The notes: generated by a model not told the origin, from the letters alone. Shown: positions 34,311-43,269, numbered from the stretch's first letter. The stretch: 64,000 nt of DNA from Alphaproteobacteria bacterium (GCA_002690045.1 NZDE01000010.1:1-64000); one strand, 5' to 3'. Program-made: numbers and translations.

Positions 34311-36638
34311 TTAAACCACCGCGGCATTTGGGGCAAATGCATTGCTTGCCGAAGGTTTGTTTTCGTTATCAGCCGTTAATGTTTGTGCGGCCTCTTTTAG
34401 ATCATATGTAAATTTACCATCGTTATAACATACTTTTAATACGCCGCAAGTACTTTTCTCATCGGCATCGTTTTCAAGGGCGAGGTTACAGACATAATCA
34501 CCAACATTTTGTTCAAGCATTGTTTGGACAACACGTGCACCGTTTTTCTTTTTATAGTGCTCAGTAACGAAGCGCTGAACGCTCTCATCGTCCATTTCGA
34601 CCGTAAAGTCACCATCCTCACCAACATATTCTTTAGCAAAGGCGCTTACGCGACGGGCTACTACTTTTCTAATAACATCTTCGCTTAAGAAGTCTGCGCA
34701 GACAATTGTACAGCGGTTCAAAAACTCGGGTGAGAAGTGATCGCCAGCCTTAAAAATTTGATCTTTAATTTGTGCTTCCCATACTTCAAAAGGTTGGTCT
34801 GCATTTGGCAAAATGATGTCTTGCTGCCCAAAGTTTGATGTCATGATAATAATGTTATCACGGAAGTCTGCTGTATCTTTACCATTGGCAGATGTGAATT
34901 TACCTTTATCAAGCGGCGTCAAAAGAGCTTGTTTCACGTCTAAATGTGCTTTTTCGATTTCATCCAAAAGCACTACGCCAGATGGGTTTGATTCACTTAT
35001 TTTAATTAGTTCTGCTTTGTCTTCATAGCCGACTAGGCCAGGAGGTGCACCGATCAAACGTGATACGGTTTGCTTTTCTTTAAAGCCTTCCATGTTAACA
35101 ACGCTAATTTTACCGCCGCAAAGCTCTTCGGAGAGGATTTCGGCAATAAAGGTTTTACCAACACCGGATGGGCCGAGGATTAGGAATACACCTTTTGGCT
35201 TGCTCGCTTCTGATTTACGGGCTAGACGCTGTTTTATTGCGCTAATCATTGGGTTGATCATTTGTTCTTGACCCATGACTATGCCGTTGATTTTCGTGTC
35301 AGCTGTGCGGATAAGTTTGCGCAAATCAGGTACATCATTCATGCCAAGTTTGTTTTGTGCATAATCTTGTACGAAATCCGCATCAAGTGTGATTGGGAAA
35401 AGCATTTCATCAATTGCGGCTTGCAGTTTGACATTATCTTTCTTGATCCAGTCATCGGTGCCTTCAATGGTTGTTTTTATTTTTGCAGCGTCACCAGGCA
35501 TATTGCTTTGTTTGTTCTGCGTATCCGTTTGCATAAATTGTTTTAGGCTTTTGTCTTTTACGCGGTCACTGTTTTCACCTTTTAGGCGTTCATATTCTTC
35601 TGCTGATTTTTCTTCAAAAATCTCAATGCAGCGATCTAGCCTTTCTTGTTGTTTAGCTTTTGTTTCTTCGTATTTTTGAATTTCACTACGAATTTCTAGT
35701 ACAGATGCTTTGGCAGCTGTCCACTGATCGTAATCAACTTGTAAATTTGCTTTAATTTGTTCGATTTGTGATTCTAGCGCTGATTTTTCGCTTTCATCTG
35801 CTGTTTTTAACTTGCCTTCTAATGTGGCTAACTCAGCTTCTTGCTCGACAGCGCCTTGCGGCTTGCTGTGATACTTCATGCGGAACGCAGTTGCAACTTC
35901 ATCAAGGAATACTGATGCGTTTTTAGGCATAGAGAAATGACCTAGTGCAGCATAGCGCTTACACAGTTGAACGACTTTCGCAATCGCGTCTTCAGAAATG
36001 TCCAATTGGTAACGTGCATAGCGTTTGGACTCATGTTCAAGCATGGCTGTAACGTCGCTATCCGCCATTGTGTCAATTTTCTGCTCAGTAAAATGGGCAA
36101 GGAAATTTGGGTATGACTTCTTCATAAGATGCATGGCATCTGTATCAAGGCTAAGAATTAGGTCAAAATCATCGCTGCCAATATCTGCGTCTTTTAATTT
36201 ATTGAGGAGTGAAGAGGCACGGCGCTCTGTGACTTCTTTTGCAAAACATGAGCCGTCGTCAATTACTAATACTGGCTTTTTACCAGTGCTGGCTTTTGTT
36301 GATTTTAGTTCTTCTATGACTTCGTCAAAACGTTCTTCAACTGTGGCAATATTTTGCGTGTTGAATAATTCTTGTACGTTAAGGCGTTTGACGTTCAAAT
36401 TCATCATCTCGATGGGCATGAAGTCTGCGCTTAGGCCTTGAACGAAACCTGAAATAAGTGAGCGGCGTCCTATGCCGGCTGGACCTGTTAAAAGAATGCT
36501 GTTATGGCCGTGTTGGTTTAAGCCGCGCGCAAGGTCTACAATGCCTTGATTTGAACCGAAATATTTAAAATCTGGCGCTGTTTCTGTGATGTAATCAGCG
36601 TAATTTTGTAGAATTTTTTTGCTTTGTGTCTTTGACAT
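34311..36638 (-). CDS. Clp/Hsp100-like double-AAA+ protein with degenerate D1
   Basis: A 775-aa protein. The first AAA module (about 30-250) keeps the fold but not catalysis: Walker A reads GPAGIGRR (52-59, Lys replaced by Arg) and Walker B reads VLVIDDGS (123-130). A long coiled coil (about 258-370) follows, similar in place to the ClpB middle domain. The second module is canonical: Walker A GPSGVGKT 489-496, pore loop GAPPGLVGYE 530-539, Walker B VVLLDEIEKAH 555-565, sensor 1 MTSNFG 599-604, FLNR arginine finger 639-642. There is no Clp N-domain. It probably remodels or unfolds a partner in the cytoplasm. ATG 36638 has GAGGG upstream. It is the middle gene of the operon. Confidence 0.85.
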   Translation of the reverse strand: MSKTQSKKILQNYADYITETAPDFKYFGSNQGIVDLARGLNQHGHNSILLTGPAGIGRRSLISGFVQGLSADFMPIEMMNLNVKRLNVQELFNTQNIATVEERFDEVIEELKSTKASTGKKPVLVIDDGSCFAKEVTERRASSLLNKLKDADIGSDDFDLILSLDTDAMHLMKKSYPNFLAHFTEQKIDTMADSDVTAMLEHESKRYARYQLDISEDAIAKVVQLCKRYAALGHFSMPKNASVFLDEVATAFRMKYHSKPQGAVEQEAELATLEGKLKTADESEKSALESQIEQIKANLQVDYDQWTAAKASVLEIRSEIQKYEETKAKQQERLDRCIEIFEEKSAEEYERLKGENSDRVKDKSLKQFMQTDTQNKQSNMPGDAAKIKTTIEGTDDWIKKDNVKLQAAIDEMLFPITLDADFVQDYAQNKLGMNDVPDLRKLIRTADTKINGIVMGQEQMINPMISAIKQRLARKSEASKPKGVFLILGPSGVGKTFIAEILSEELCGGKISVVNMEGFKEKQTVSRLIGAPPGLVGYEDKAELIKISESNPSGVVLLDEIEKAHLDVKQALLTPLDKGKFTSANGKDTADFRDNIIIMTSNFGQQDIILPNADQPFEVWEAQIKDQIFKAGDHFSPEFLNRCTIVCADFLSEDVIRKVVARRVSAFAKEYVGEDGDFTVEMDDESVQRFVTEHYKKKNGARVVQTMLEQNVGDYVCNLALENDADEKSTCGVLKVCYNDGKFTYDLKEAAQTLTADNENKPSASNAFAPNAAVV

Positions 36639-36706
36639 GCCACCCTCTCTCATGCATCTCTTTTTTATTCTATTATTGTGTCCGTCTTTTTTTGTTTTGT
36701 GTCGGT

Positions 36707-36736
36707 ATAAAGGGGCGGGCTGATCCGCCCCTTTAT
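36707..36736 (-). repeat. Perfect 12-bp hairpin between operon genes
   Basis: ATAAAGGGGCGG and CCGCCCCTTTAT are perfect complements around a 6-nt loop, in the 123-bp gap between the coiled-coil gene and the Clp-like gene. No T run follows in the direction of transcription, so it is not an ordinary terminator. It would protect the upstream mRNA end or set the expression ratio of the two genes. Sigma-factor-independent binding as a DNA dyad is also possible. Confidence 0.65.
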
Positions 36737-36761
36737 GAGATTATGTGTGTCTTACCTCGTC

Positions 36762-38795
36762 TTACTGGCCAGGCTCTTTTGGTTTAGGGCCTTGGAAATA
36801 GCTTGCAGTAGATTGAACTGCCTGTTTTGCGTAGGCTTCATCTTCTTGCATTTTCTGACGCGCTTCGTTTTTACTGTTGCGAGACGTGTTAACAAGCTCT
36901 TGTGCAGATTTTTCAAACTGGTCAGTTGCTTGTGTACCAAGTTTTTGTAGCGCAGCTGTCTTCTTCGCTTCTTCAACCAGTTGTGCTTTTGCCGCATCCA
37001 TGGTTTTTGAAAGGTCAGTAAGCGTCTTGATTGATTCTGCGCGATCCTTATTCGACATTTTCTCGCGGTGGATTGATGCGTAAGTTCCTGTTTTCGCAAT
37101 CATTGCGTTCGTCTTGCTCGCGGCTTGACCGAATTCAGCCATCATGTTGATGTTGATTTCTTGTAGAAGCTGTGAGACTGTCGCTGTTGCGTTTGACGTA
37201 CCTGCGTTAACCATAGTTACCTGATTGTTTTTCAGAGACTCAGTCTTGTGTGTCAGATTAACAGCAGTTTGGTGCGTCTGTGTTGTTTGCGCTAGCGATA
37301 CTGTAATTTGCTCTTCAAATGTAGAGATTTGTTCTAAACGAGAGGAGTAATCACGAAGGAACGATTCATATTCGCGTTGATCTTCTTGCATTTGCTTCAC
37401 ATGTGGTGGAAGGTCGATATATTCCTTTTCAATATTATCAATGGCTTCTAAACGCTCATCTTCAGCTTCAATTTCATTCGCTTTTTCAAGCTCTGCAGCT
37501 TTATCAGATTCAATTTTTTCTAATGCAGCTGTTAGCTCTTCTGAAAGTGCTTTGTAGTCTTTTTCATGTGCAAACAAACCCTTACGAAGACCTGCAACGA
37601 TTGATTTAAGTTCAGAACTTAAGTTCGTGCTTGTGTTCAAAAGTTTTGTTTGGTTTTCTTGTTGAACACCATAAAAATCAATACATTTAGCAAGTTCGCT
37701 TTCCATCAGATTAACAAGTTGCTTACCAGCATCACCGAATTTTTTCGCTTGTTCAGTGAAGTGTGTGTTATCACCGTTACCGATTAATTCTTCAACAGCT
37801 TTTACCGTATCGTCATTAGCCAGTTCTTCTTCGATAGCGTTATATTCAGTTTCTTGCGCTGTAAGTTCAGCTTGTACTGCTTCAAGCGCTTCTTTAGAAC
37901 GGCTGATAGGGCCTTCAAGGTTGCGCACTTGTGGGTTAAGATCGTCAACAACATCATCAGCGGCTTTGATCTTCTTTTTGTATTCTGCAATTGCTTTGCC
38001 GAGTGCATCTTTCTTTTTATTGCCAAAGAATGCCCAGCCACCACTTTCTGCAGCGTAAGCTTGTTCAAGTGTTGCAAGTGGTTGTAGTTTTTTCTGTAGA
38101 ACTTCGCCAGTTTGCTCGTCTTTTACTTCTTCACAGCCTTTTGTGTATTTGTCTTTTTCAGCCTGTGCTTCTTCAACTTCTTTTTGTAATTTCTTCTGTT
38201 TTTCGATTTGCGCGTCATATTCACCCTGCGCTTCTTCAACAGCTTCTGTTTGCGAAATCATCGCAGCTTTCAGTTCATTTGCCTTTTTACGTTTGGCTTT
38301 TGTTTCTGAAATAATGTCTTTAATGCCGCGGCCTTGTTGCTGTGCAGCCATCAAAGCGACAATCGCTTTGTTGTACATTTCAGACAGTTCAGAATAATCT
38401 GACTGGTGCTGGTGGATGGTTTGCAATGTTGTATTGAAAACTTCCGCTTGATCTAGGTTATTGGCATCGCGCACAGCTGAGCTTGTGATGCTAGATAGTT
38501 GAGCATATTGTTCAACAATATTTGCAAGTTCTTGTACTACTGCTTTTGAATCTTCGCCGATGTTAACCTTGACAAAGTCTATCAAGGCTTGTTGTTTTTC
38601 AGCGCCTGTTTTATCAGAAGAAATAATCTGGTAAATCGGGTTGCTTGCCAAACCTTCTTCAGCGGCTTCGTATTTTTGGCCGAAATCTGCTAGGTTTGCT
38701 TCTTGCTGTTCGAATGCGTCTTGTGAAACGGCTGTATTTTCAGCAGTATCTGTTGCATTACCGAACAACGCGTCTAGGTCTAAGTTATCACTCAT
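36762..38795 (-). CDS. Large coiled-coil protein, first gene of the Clp-like operon
   Basis: A 677-aa acidic protein with no signal peptide or membrane segment. It is almost entirely predicted helical, with coiled coil over about 160-350 and 430-650. The N-terminus SDNLDLDALFGNATD is a short linear motif. Parts (about 400-560, ISTFEEQITVSLAQTTQTHQTAV...) look faintly like TelA-type helical proteins, but I do not claim homology. It ends in a Pro-rich GPKPKEPGQ. AGAAGAGGG precedes the ATG. Leading an operon with an Hsp100-like ATPase, it could be a substrate, adaptor or scaffold of that ATPase; this is inference. Confidence 0.75.
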   Translation of the reverse strand: MSDNLDLDALFGNATDTAENTAVSQDAFEQQEANLADFGQKYEAAEEGLASNPIYQIISSDKTGAEKQQALIDFVKVNIGEDSKAVVQELANIVEQYAQLSSITSSAVRDANNLDQAEVFNTTLQTIHQHQSDYSELSEMYNKAIVALMAAQQQGRGIKDIISETKAKRKKANELKAAMISQTEAVEEAQGEYDAQIEKQKKLQKEVEEAQAEKDKYTKGCEEVKDEQTGEVLQKKLQPLATLEQAYAAESGGWAFFGNKKKDALGKAIAEYKKKIKAADDVVDDLNPQVRNLEGPISRSKEALEAVQAELTAQETEYNAIEEELANDDTVKAVEELIGNGDNTHFTEQAKKFGDAGKQLVNLMESELAKCIDFYGVQQENQTKLLNTSTNLSSELKSIVAGLRKGLFAHEKDYKALSEELTAALEKIESDKAAELEKANEIEAEDERLEAIDNIEKEYIDLPPHVKQMQEDQREYESFLRDYSSRLEQISTFEEQITVSLAQTTQTHQTAVNLTHKTESLKNNQVTMVNAGTSNATATVSQLLQEININMMAEFGQAASKTNAMIAKTGTYASIHREKMSNKDRAESIKTLTDLSKTMDAAKAQLVEEAKKTAALQKLGTQATDQFEKSAQELVNTSRNSKNEARQKMQEDEAYAKQAVQSTASYFQGPKPKEPGQ

Positions 38796-38979
38796 TTTTT
38801 GTGCCCTCTTCTGTGCGTTTTACGTAATATAAAATTTATTATGCTCGTCTTTTTAAGGTATTTCCGTAATTGTGTCAATACTTTTTTAACCATTTTATGA
38901 AAATAAATATGTTGTTTGAAGGCGTTTTTATAGGCGATGCCTTATAGCCACAGGCGTTTTATATGAAAAATAAAATATC

Positions 38980-39018
38980 AAAAAACGCCAATTATATGAA
39001 AATTAATTGGCGTTTTTT
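38980..39018 (-). terminator. Intrinsic terminator after argS
   Basis: A perfect 15-bp stem (AAAAAACGCCAATTA with TAATTGGCGTTTTTT) and 9-nt loop lies 26 bp downstream of the argS stop. Because it has A and T runs on both sides it can work in both directions, but the only gene that needs it is argS on the minus strand. Confidence 0.88.
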
Positions 39019-39043
39019 ATGAGAAATTGCTTATAAAATTATT

Positions 39044-40819
39044 TTACATACGCTCGGGCGTCGGAATGCCGAGTAAATCAAGCGTCTTTTCAAGGCTGCG
39101 TAGGGTTAGCGCACTTAAAAATAGGCGGGACTGTTGTGCGCCTTGCTGTGCAGCGTCACTTAAGATTGGGCAGTGGCTATAAAAACTACTGAAGCTTTGT
39201 GCAAGTTTATACGCATAATCCGCCAATACGTGCGGCGTATAGTTACGCGCCGTAAGGTCGACGACATTGGGGAAATCCGCAAGGATTAGCGCAAGCGCTG
39301 TTTCATGTTCGCCTAATTCAACCTTGTTAAGGCTTTCTGGCTTAAGCCCGCGGTCAGCTGCTTTCCTTAGTAACGATTTAATGCGCACTGCTTGATACAG
39401 CAAGTACGGGCCAGTCTTGCCTTCAAACGATGTTAGGCGGTCGAGGTCGAAAATGTAATCCGCACTACGATTGTTTTGTAAATCTGCGAATTTAATGGCG
39501 GCAATGGCGACTTTATGGATGATGTCGGCGCGTTCTTCGGCGCTATAATCTTGGCCGATATTGGCTTCGTCTAGGCGCTGCGTTGCCTTTTCTACACCCA
39601 TTTGGATAAGGTCTTCAAGCTTCATTACACCGCCGGCGCGCGTTTTGAAAGGTTTGCCATCTTGACCATTCATGGTGCCGTTTCCTGCGTGGGTAAGCTC
39701 TGTTCCTTCTGGCACAATATTGCTTAAACGCGCTGCGCGGAAGACTTGTTCAAAATGCAGATTTTGACGCTGGTCGACTACATAAATGATTTTTTCTGGA
39801 TTAAAATCCTGCATACGCTGTACTAATGTAGCAAGGTCCGTCGTGCCATACATCACTGATCCATCGCGTTTATAGAGGATAAGCGGCGGATATTCTTTTT
39901 TATCAGTTTCTTGTTTGACGGGAATAACAATTGCGCCGTCATCTTCAATGGCGTGGCCTTGCTTTTGTAAGGCTTCAACCATTTCAGGGATGTAGTCCTG
40001 CGCATCAGACTCGCCAAGCCACAGTTCAAAATAAACATCTAACGCCGCGAAGTTCTTTTTCATCGCTTCGACAGATACATTAAAGCAATGTTTCCAAAGT
40101 GCATAATAGCCAGGCTGCTTCTTCTGAAGTTCCGCAGTCACTTGGCGAGAAATTTCCATGCGCGCTTCATCTGATTTGCTCGCTTTTGATGCTTCTGGAT
40201 ATAGGGTTTCAAGGTCTTGGATGGTGATTGGCGGTTCAGAGGGGAATCCATCTGTTTTACTTTTGTCAAAGTAAGGCCATTCAGGGTGGCGGATTTCAAA
40301 TTCAGAAAGCACCATGCCCATATGTGTGCCCCAGTCACCTAGGTGGATGTCACCCTTTGCGTCATAGCCGACAAATTTTAATACGCGTTTAATGCTTTCG
40401 CCGATAATACTGGCGCGCAAGTGGCCGACAGGCATGGGTTTTGCTGTGTTCGGGCCGCCATAATCAACGATAACGTTTTTGCTGAGGCCAATATTATCAA
40501 CCAATAGGTTTTCATCCGCATTTAAGGTGATGATGTGGTCGGATAGAGCTTGTTCAGTTAGTTTTATATTAATGAAGCCAGGGCCCGCAATTGAGACCTC
40601 AGCAAAAATTGGGTCTTGCTGTAGATCTGCGACAATGTCTTCGGCGATAGCGCGCGGCGCTTTACCCGCGATTTTTGCAGCAGCCATTGCGCCGTTACAT
40701 TGGAATTGCGCAAGGTCAGGGCGGTCAGATACACGCACAGCGCCTAATTCTTCAGGCAGGTTATGTTTTTTAAATGCTGCGCCGATATGCGCAGAAAGCT
40801 GTGATGTTAACGCCGTCAT
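39044..40819 (-). CDS. argS: Arginyl-tRNA synthetase
   Basis: A class I aminoacyl-tRNA synthetase charging tRNA-Arg. The N-terminal Add1 domain is about 1-85. The catalytic start NVIVDYGGPNTAKPMPVGHLRASIIGE is typical except that the HIGH motif reads PVGH (130-133) where HVGH or HIGH is usual. KTRAGGVMKLEDL occupies the KMSKS region, a degenerate form common in ArgRS. The C-terminal DALR helical domain ends in LGIPTPERM. The length from ATG 40819 is 591 aa; an upstream in-frame start at 40891 adds 24 non-conserved residues. It lies 90 bp downstream of the ABC ATPase gene. Confidence 0.94.
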   Translation of the reverse strand: MTALTSQLSAHIGAAFKKHNLPEELGAVRVSDRPDLAQFQCNGAMAAAKIAGKAPRAIAEDIVADLQQDPIFAEVSIAGPGFINIKLTEQALSDHIITLNADENLLVDNIGLSKNVIVDYGGPNTAKPMPVGHLRASIIGESIKRVLKFVGYDAKGDIHLGDWGTHMGMVLSEFEIRHPEWPYFDKSKTDGFPSEPPITIQDLETLYPEASKASKSDEARMEISRQVTAELQKKQPGYYALWKHCFNVSVEAMKKNFAALDVYFELWLGESDAQDYIPEMVEALQKQGHAIEDDGAIVIPVKQETDKKEYPPLILYKRDGSVMYGTTDLATLVQRMQDFNPEKIIYVVDQRQNLHFEQVFRAARLSNIVPEGTELTHAGNGTMNGQDGKPFKTRAGGVMKLEDLIQMGVEKATQRLDEANIGQDYSAEERADIIHKVAIAAIKFADLQNNRSADYIFDLDRLTSFEGKTGPYLLYQAVRIKSLLRKAADRGLKPESLNKVELGEHETALALILADFPNVVDLTARNYTPHVLADYAYKLAQSFSSFYSHCPILSDAAQQGAQQSRLFLSALTLRSLEKTLDLLGIPTPERM

Positions 40820-40909
40820 GACTATATATCCATTATTTACTGAATTATTATAATAAGGGTCGATATTATGGGCATTCGTGCACTGCGTCAAGTGGCTGTA
40901 AGGCGTTAA

Positions 40910-41845
40910 TTACTTGCTACGAGTTAAGCTTAAAAATACATCTTCTAAGTCTGGCTCTTGGGTGGAAATATCAATGATCGTGTTTTTCTTTTTACGAATG
41001 CGCTCAATAATATCGCCAGCATTAATATCCGCTGGGTTGTAGCGGATCAGCACTTTGTTTTTACCTTCATTTGAAAAGAAACAGTCTTTGAATAGATCAG
41101 CCATACGTGGTGCCGTGGTTTCGGCAAGGGTGATGAGCAATTCTTTGCTTTCAATTTGGCCGATAAGCCTATCTTTAGTGGTGTCTTTGATTTTCTTGCC
41201 GTGATTGATAATAGCAATATGGTCGCAGAGCTCTTCGGCTTCTTCGAGGTAATGTGTGGTCAGCAATATAGTTGTGCCAGCCTTGTTGAGGGCGCGAACG
41301 TTTTGCCAAAGCATTTGACGCAGTTCAACATCAACCCCTGCTGTTGGTTCATCGAGAATTAGGATGGGGGGCGTATGAACAAGCGCTTTGGCGATCATCA
41401 AGCGGCGCTTCATACCACCTGATAGAGAGCGGGCATAAGCATTTGCTTTGTCACTCAGGCCGACAAGCTCTAGCAATTCTTCCGTGCGGCGTTTATCTTT
41501 TGGTACGCCGTAAAGGCCAGCCTGCATGTCCAAAGCCTGCGCGGGGGTGAAAAATGGGTCGAGGTTTATCTCCTGCGGGACAATGCCAATGGAAGCGCGG
41601 GCTTGACGCGTGGCGCTATCAATATCAGATTCCCAAATTTTAACTTCGCCAGATGTTTTCATCACAAGGCTTGCAAGAATATTGATAAAGGTTGATTTTC
41701 CCGCACCGTTAGGGCCAAGAAGGCCATAGATTGACCCGCGTGGGATTTGGATGTCAAAATCCTTCAACGCATGTTTTTCGGGGCTGCGGGTCTTCTTATT
41801 CGCAGCGTAGATTTTGTTGAGGTTTTTGGCTTCGATTGCGTACAT
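40910..41845 (-). CDS. ABC-2 type transporter ATP-binding protein, orphan
   Basis: A 311-aa ATPase with Walker A GLLGPNGAGKST (about 41-52), Q-loop VPQE, signature LSGGMKRRL (about 143-151), Walker B ILILDEPTAG and H-loop LLTTHYLEEAEEL. The C-terminal extension ending PDLEDVFLSLTRSK is typical of CcmA/YadG-like ABC-2 exporters. No permease gene is adjacent, so the partner must be elsewhere. ATG 41845 is used, 7 nt after GAAGGG; a GTG at 41851 is too close. It lies 13 bp after the hydrolase gene and is probably co-transcribed. Confidence 0.9.
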   Translation of the reverse strand: MYAIEAKNLNKIYAANKKTRSPEKHALKDFDIQIPRGSIYGLLGPNGAGKSTFINILASLVMKTSGEVKIWESDIDSATRQARASIGIVPQEINLDPFFTPAQALDMQAGLYGVPKDKRRTEELLELVGLSDKANAYARSLSGGMKRRLMIAKALVHTPPILILDEPTAGVDVELRQMLWQNVRALNKAGTTILLTTHYLEEAEELCDHIAIINHGKKIKDTTKDRLIGQIESKELLITLAETTAPRMADLFKDCFFSNEGKNKVLIRYNPADINAGDIIERIRKKKNTIIDISTQEPDLEDVFLSLTRSK

Positions 41846-41858
41846 ATTCACGCCCTTC

Positions 41859-42824
41859 TTAATTGGATTTATATTGGTAATGACCGTCTTTGCCTAAATA
41901 GGCGCTAAAGCCGCCTTTAGTCAACCATTCGGTCGCGGCTTGGTCATGGTGTAAATGGGCATCCCAAAAGGCGAGGGACGCGATGAGGATGAGTTCTTCG
42001 TGACGTTCACGGTTGACGTTACCCGCTAATTGTCCGCGTGAGCCGCTATATATCATATGGTCGCCATCCTCTAAGATGAAAAGATGCTGCGCGGCTTTAT
42101 CGACATGCTCAAATATTTCTAAGCGGGTTTTGTAATCCGTATTATCAACGGGGCTGTAATCCTCTGTGCCAGTCATATGCATCAGTGGGATGTCGATTTG
42201 CCCGTAAATGGTTTCTGCGGCGTCCTGACGGTTAAAAGATGGAATAGGTGAGTAAAGTATGCCCGCCTTAAAATCATCATGTTTAAAATGGTACAGGCGG
42301 CGGCCACGGCCAAGGCTTTGCCCTGCCATAATTTGTGTTGTGCCCGCGCCGAATGAATGGCCAGACATGCCAATAGTGCTTAAGTCCATGATATCTAGAA
42401 TTTCTGGGGCAATGTCTGTTCCGTTTTTTAGGCACTCTAGGGCGTAAGGGACATCTTGGTAACGTTGCAGCGCCATTTTACGGGGGATTTTCGCGGCGCG
42501 GATGTTGTCCCATGGATGACCCGCTTTGCCTTCCCAAAGGTAGCTATCTGTGCCGTGATGCTGGATGTGGACGATAATATAGCCGAAATGTGCGAGATAG
42601 CGTGAAATAAAACCTGCGCCATCACGCGTGCCGCCTAAACCGTGCGACCAGATAATCACGGGCAGCTTTTCGCCGGCTGTAACATCTTGCGGGGAAGGAT
42701 AGTATATTTTAAACGGCACAGGACGTTCTGTACGGTTCTGGTCAATCCATTTACCACGGGCGATTAAGGTTTTTTCGTATGTCTTGCCATGGCGTGACCA
42801 TGGCGGTGTTGGAAAATCGGGCAT
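41859..42824 (-). CDS. Alpha/beta-hydrolase, dienelactone hydrolase or PAF-acetylhydrolase-like
   Basis: A 321-aa soluble hydrolase with no signal peptide. The oxyanion-hole region is VIIWSHGLGGTRDG, the nucleophile elbow is GMSGHSFGAG (Ser in GHSFG at about 152), an acid lies in HMTGTEDYSP and the catalytic His is in LEDGDHMIYSG. This layout matches the chlorophyllase/PAF-acetylhydrolase and dienelactone hydrolase branches. The substrate is unknown. It leads a two-gene unit with the ABC ATPase, and its upstream side is a long AT-rich intergenic region. Confidence 0.8.
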   Translation of the reverse strand: MPDFPTPPWSRHGKTYEKTLIARGKWIDQNRTERPVPFKIYYPSPQDVTAGEKLPVIIWSHGLGGTRDGAGFISRYLAHFGYIIVHIQHHGTDSYLWEGKAGHPWDNIRAAKIPRKMALQRYQDVPYALECLKNGTDIAPEILDIMDLSTIGMSGHSFGAGTTQIMAGQSLGRGRRLYHFKHDDFKAGILYSPIPSFNRQDAAETIYGQIDIPLMHMTGTEDYSPVDNTDYKTRLEIFEHVDKAAQHLFILEDGDHMIYSGSRGQLAGNVNRERHEELILIASLAFWDAHLHHDQAATEWLTKGGFSAYLGKDGHYQYKSN

Positions 42825-42988
42825 ATTTCTCTTAGTCTTATTTGTGTTTGTGTATAGATATTTAGCACAAAAATGTGATTAGACGAGAAGAAATTGAAAA
42901 TTTTTCTTTATTTATATTTGTAAAATCTTATATAATAAATATGTAAGATATATTTACACATAAAAATACGGTTTTTGGAAAATTAGAC

Positions 42989-43018
42989 TTGATTAATGTA
43001 TAAGTTCTGTTTTATACC
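42989..43018 (+). promoter_or_regulatory. Candidate promoter for the small RNA
   Basis: TTGATT (42989-42994) is followed after 18 nt by TATACC (43013-43018). Initiation 6-7 nt later would fall at the base of the first predicted RNA hairpin (43025-43045). Both hexamers match only four of six consensus bases. Confidence 0.3.
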
Positions 43019-43023
43019 AACCA

Positions 43024-43155
43024 CCGAACGGACAAACAGCGTTCGTAATAGAGTGTGTAAAGCGTAGTATAAAAAAGTTTACGAGTTTCTTTCTCCCTCC
43101 CCCAAAGAAAGAACGGCCGGTTTTAGGGTTCGCCCTGAAACCGGCTAATTTTTTT
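43024..43155 (+). ncRNA. Candidate small RNA with C-rich anti-SD-like loop
   Basis: The 445-bp region 42825-43269 has no credible ORF but carries a strong plus-strand terminator with no annotated plus-strand gene to serve. Upstream of it are a hairpin CGAACG/CGTTCG (43025-43045) and a TTTCTTT/AAAGAAA helix (43086-43110) that presents CTCCCTCCCCC in its loop, complementary to Shine-Dalgarno sequences. CCUCC-loop small RNAs are known in other Alphaproteobacteria. The AT-rich remainder (about 42840-42985) shows only imperfect dyads, and nothing else is seen there. Transcription is unproven. Confidence 0.45.
43116..43155 (+). terminator. Strong plus-strand terminator with TTCG loop
   Basis: GCCGGTTTTAGGG and CCCTGAAACCGGC pair over 13 bp with one wobble around a TTCG tetraloop, followed by TAATTTTTTTG. 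The T run is only on the plus-strand side, so it ends a plus-strand transcript. Confidence 0.8.
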
Positions 43156-43211
43156 GTTTGCTTTTAAGTGGTGCGTTTTAAGACGTAATGATAGAGGCAA
43201 TCCAGCATTAC

Positions 43212-43246
43212 AAAAAGGCTACATAAATATTTATGTAGCCTTTTTT
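43212..43246 (-). terminator. Terminator after mlaC
   Basis: A near-perfect palindrome of about 34 bp (AAAAAGGCTACATAAAT with ATTTATGTAGCCTTTTT) lies 24 bp past the mlaC stop. It has A and T runs on both sides, so it can act in both directions. Confidence 0.82.
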
Positions 43247-43269
43247 TGTATATATTTGTTTCGATTGAT

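Noticed and set aside
36025-36441. 138-codon plus-strand frame opposite the Clp-like gene
   Set aside because: It is antisense to the AAA+ D1 region and has no ribosome-binding site or recognisable domain.
36762-38795. Assignment of the coiled-coil protein as TelA (tellurite resistance)
   Set aside because: Resemblance is limited to generic helical repeats, the length is far greater than TelA, and no tellurite genes are nearby.
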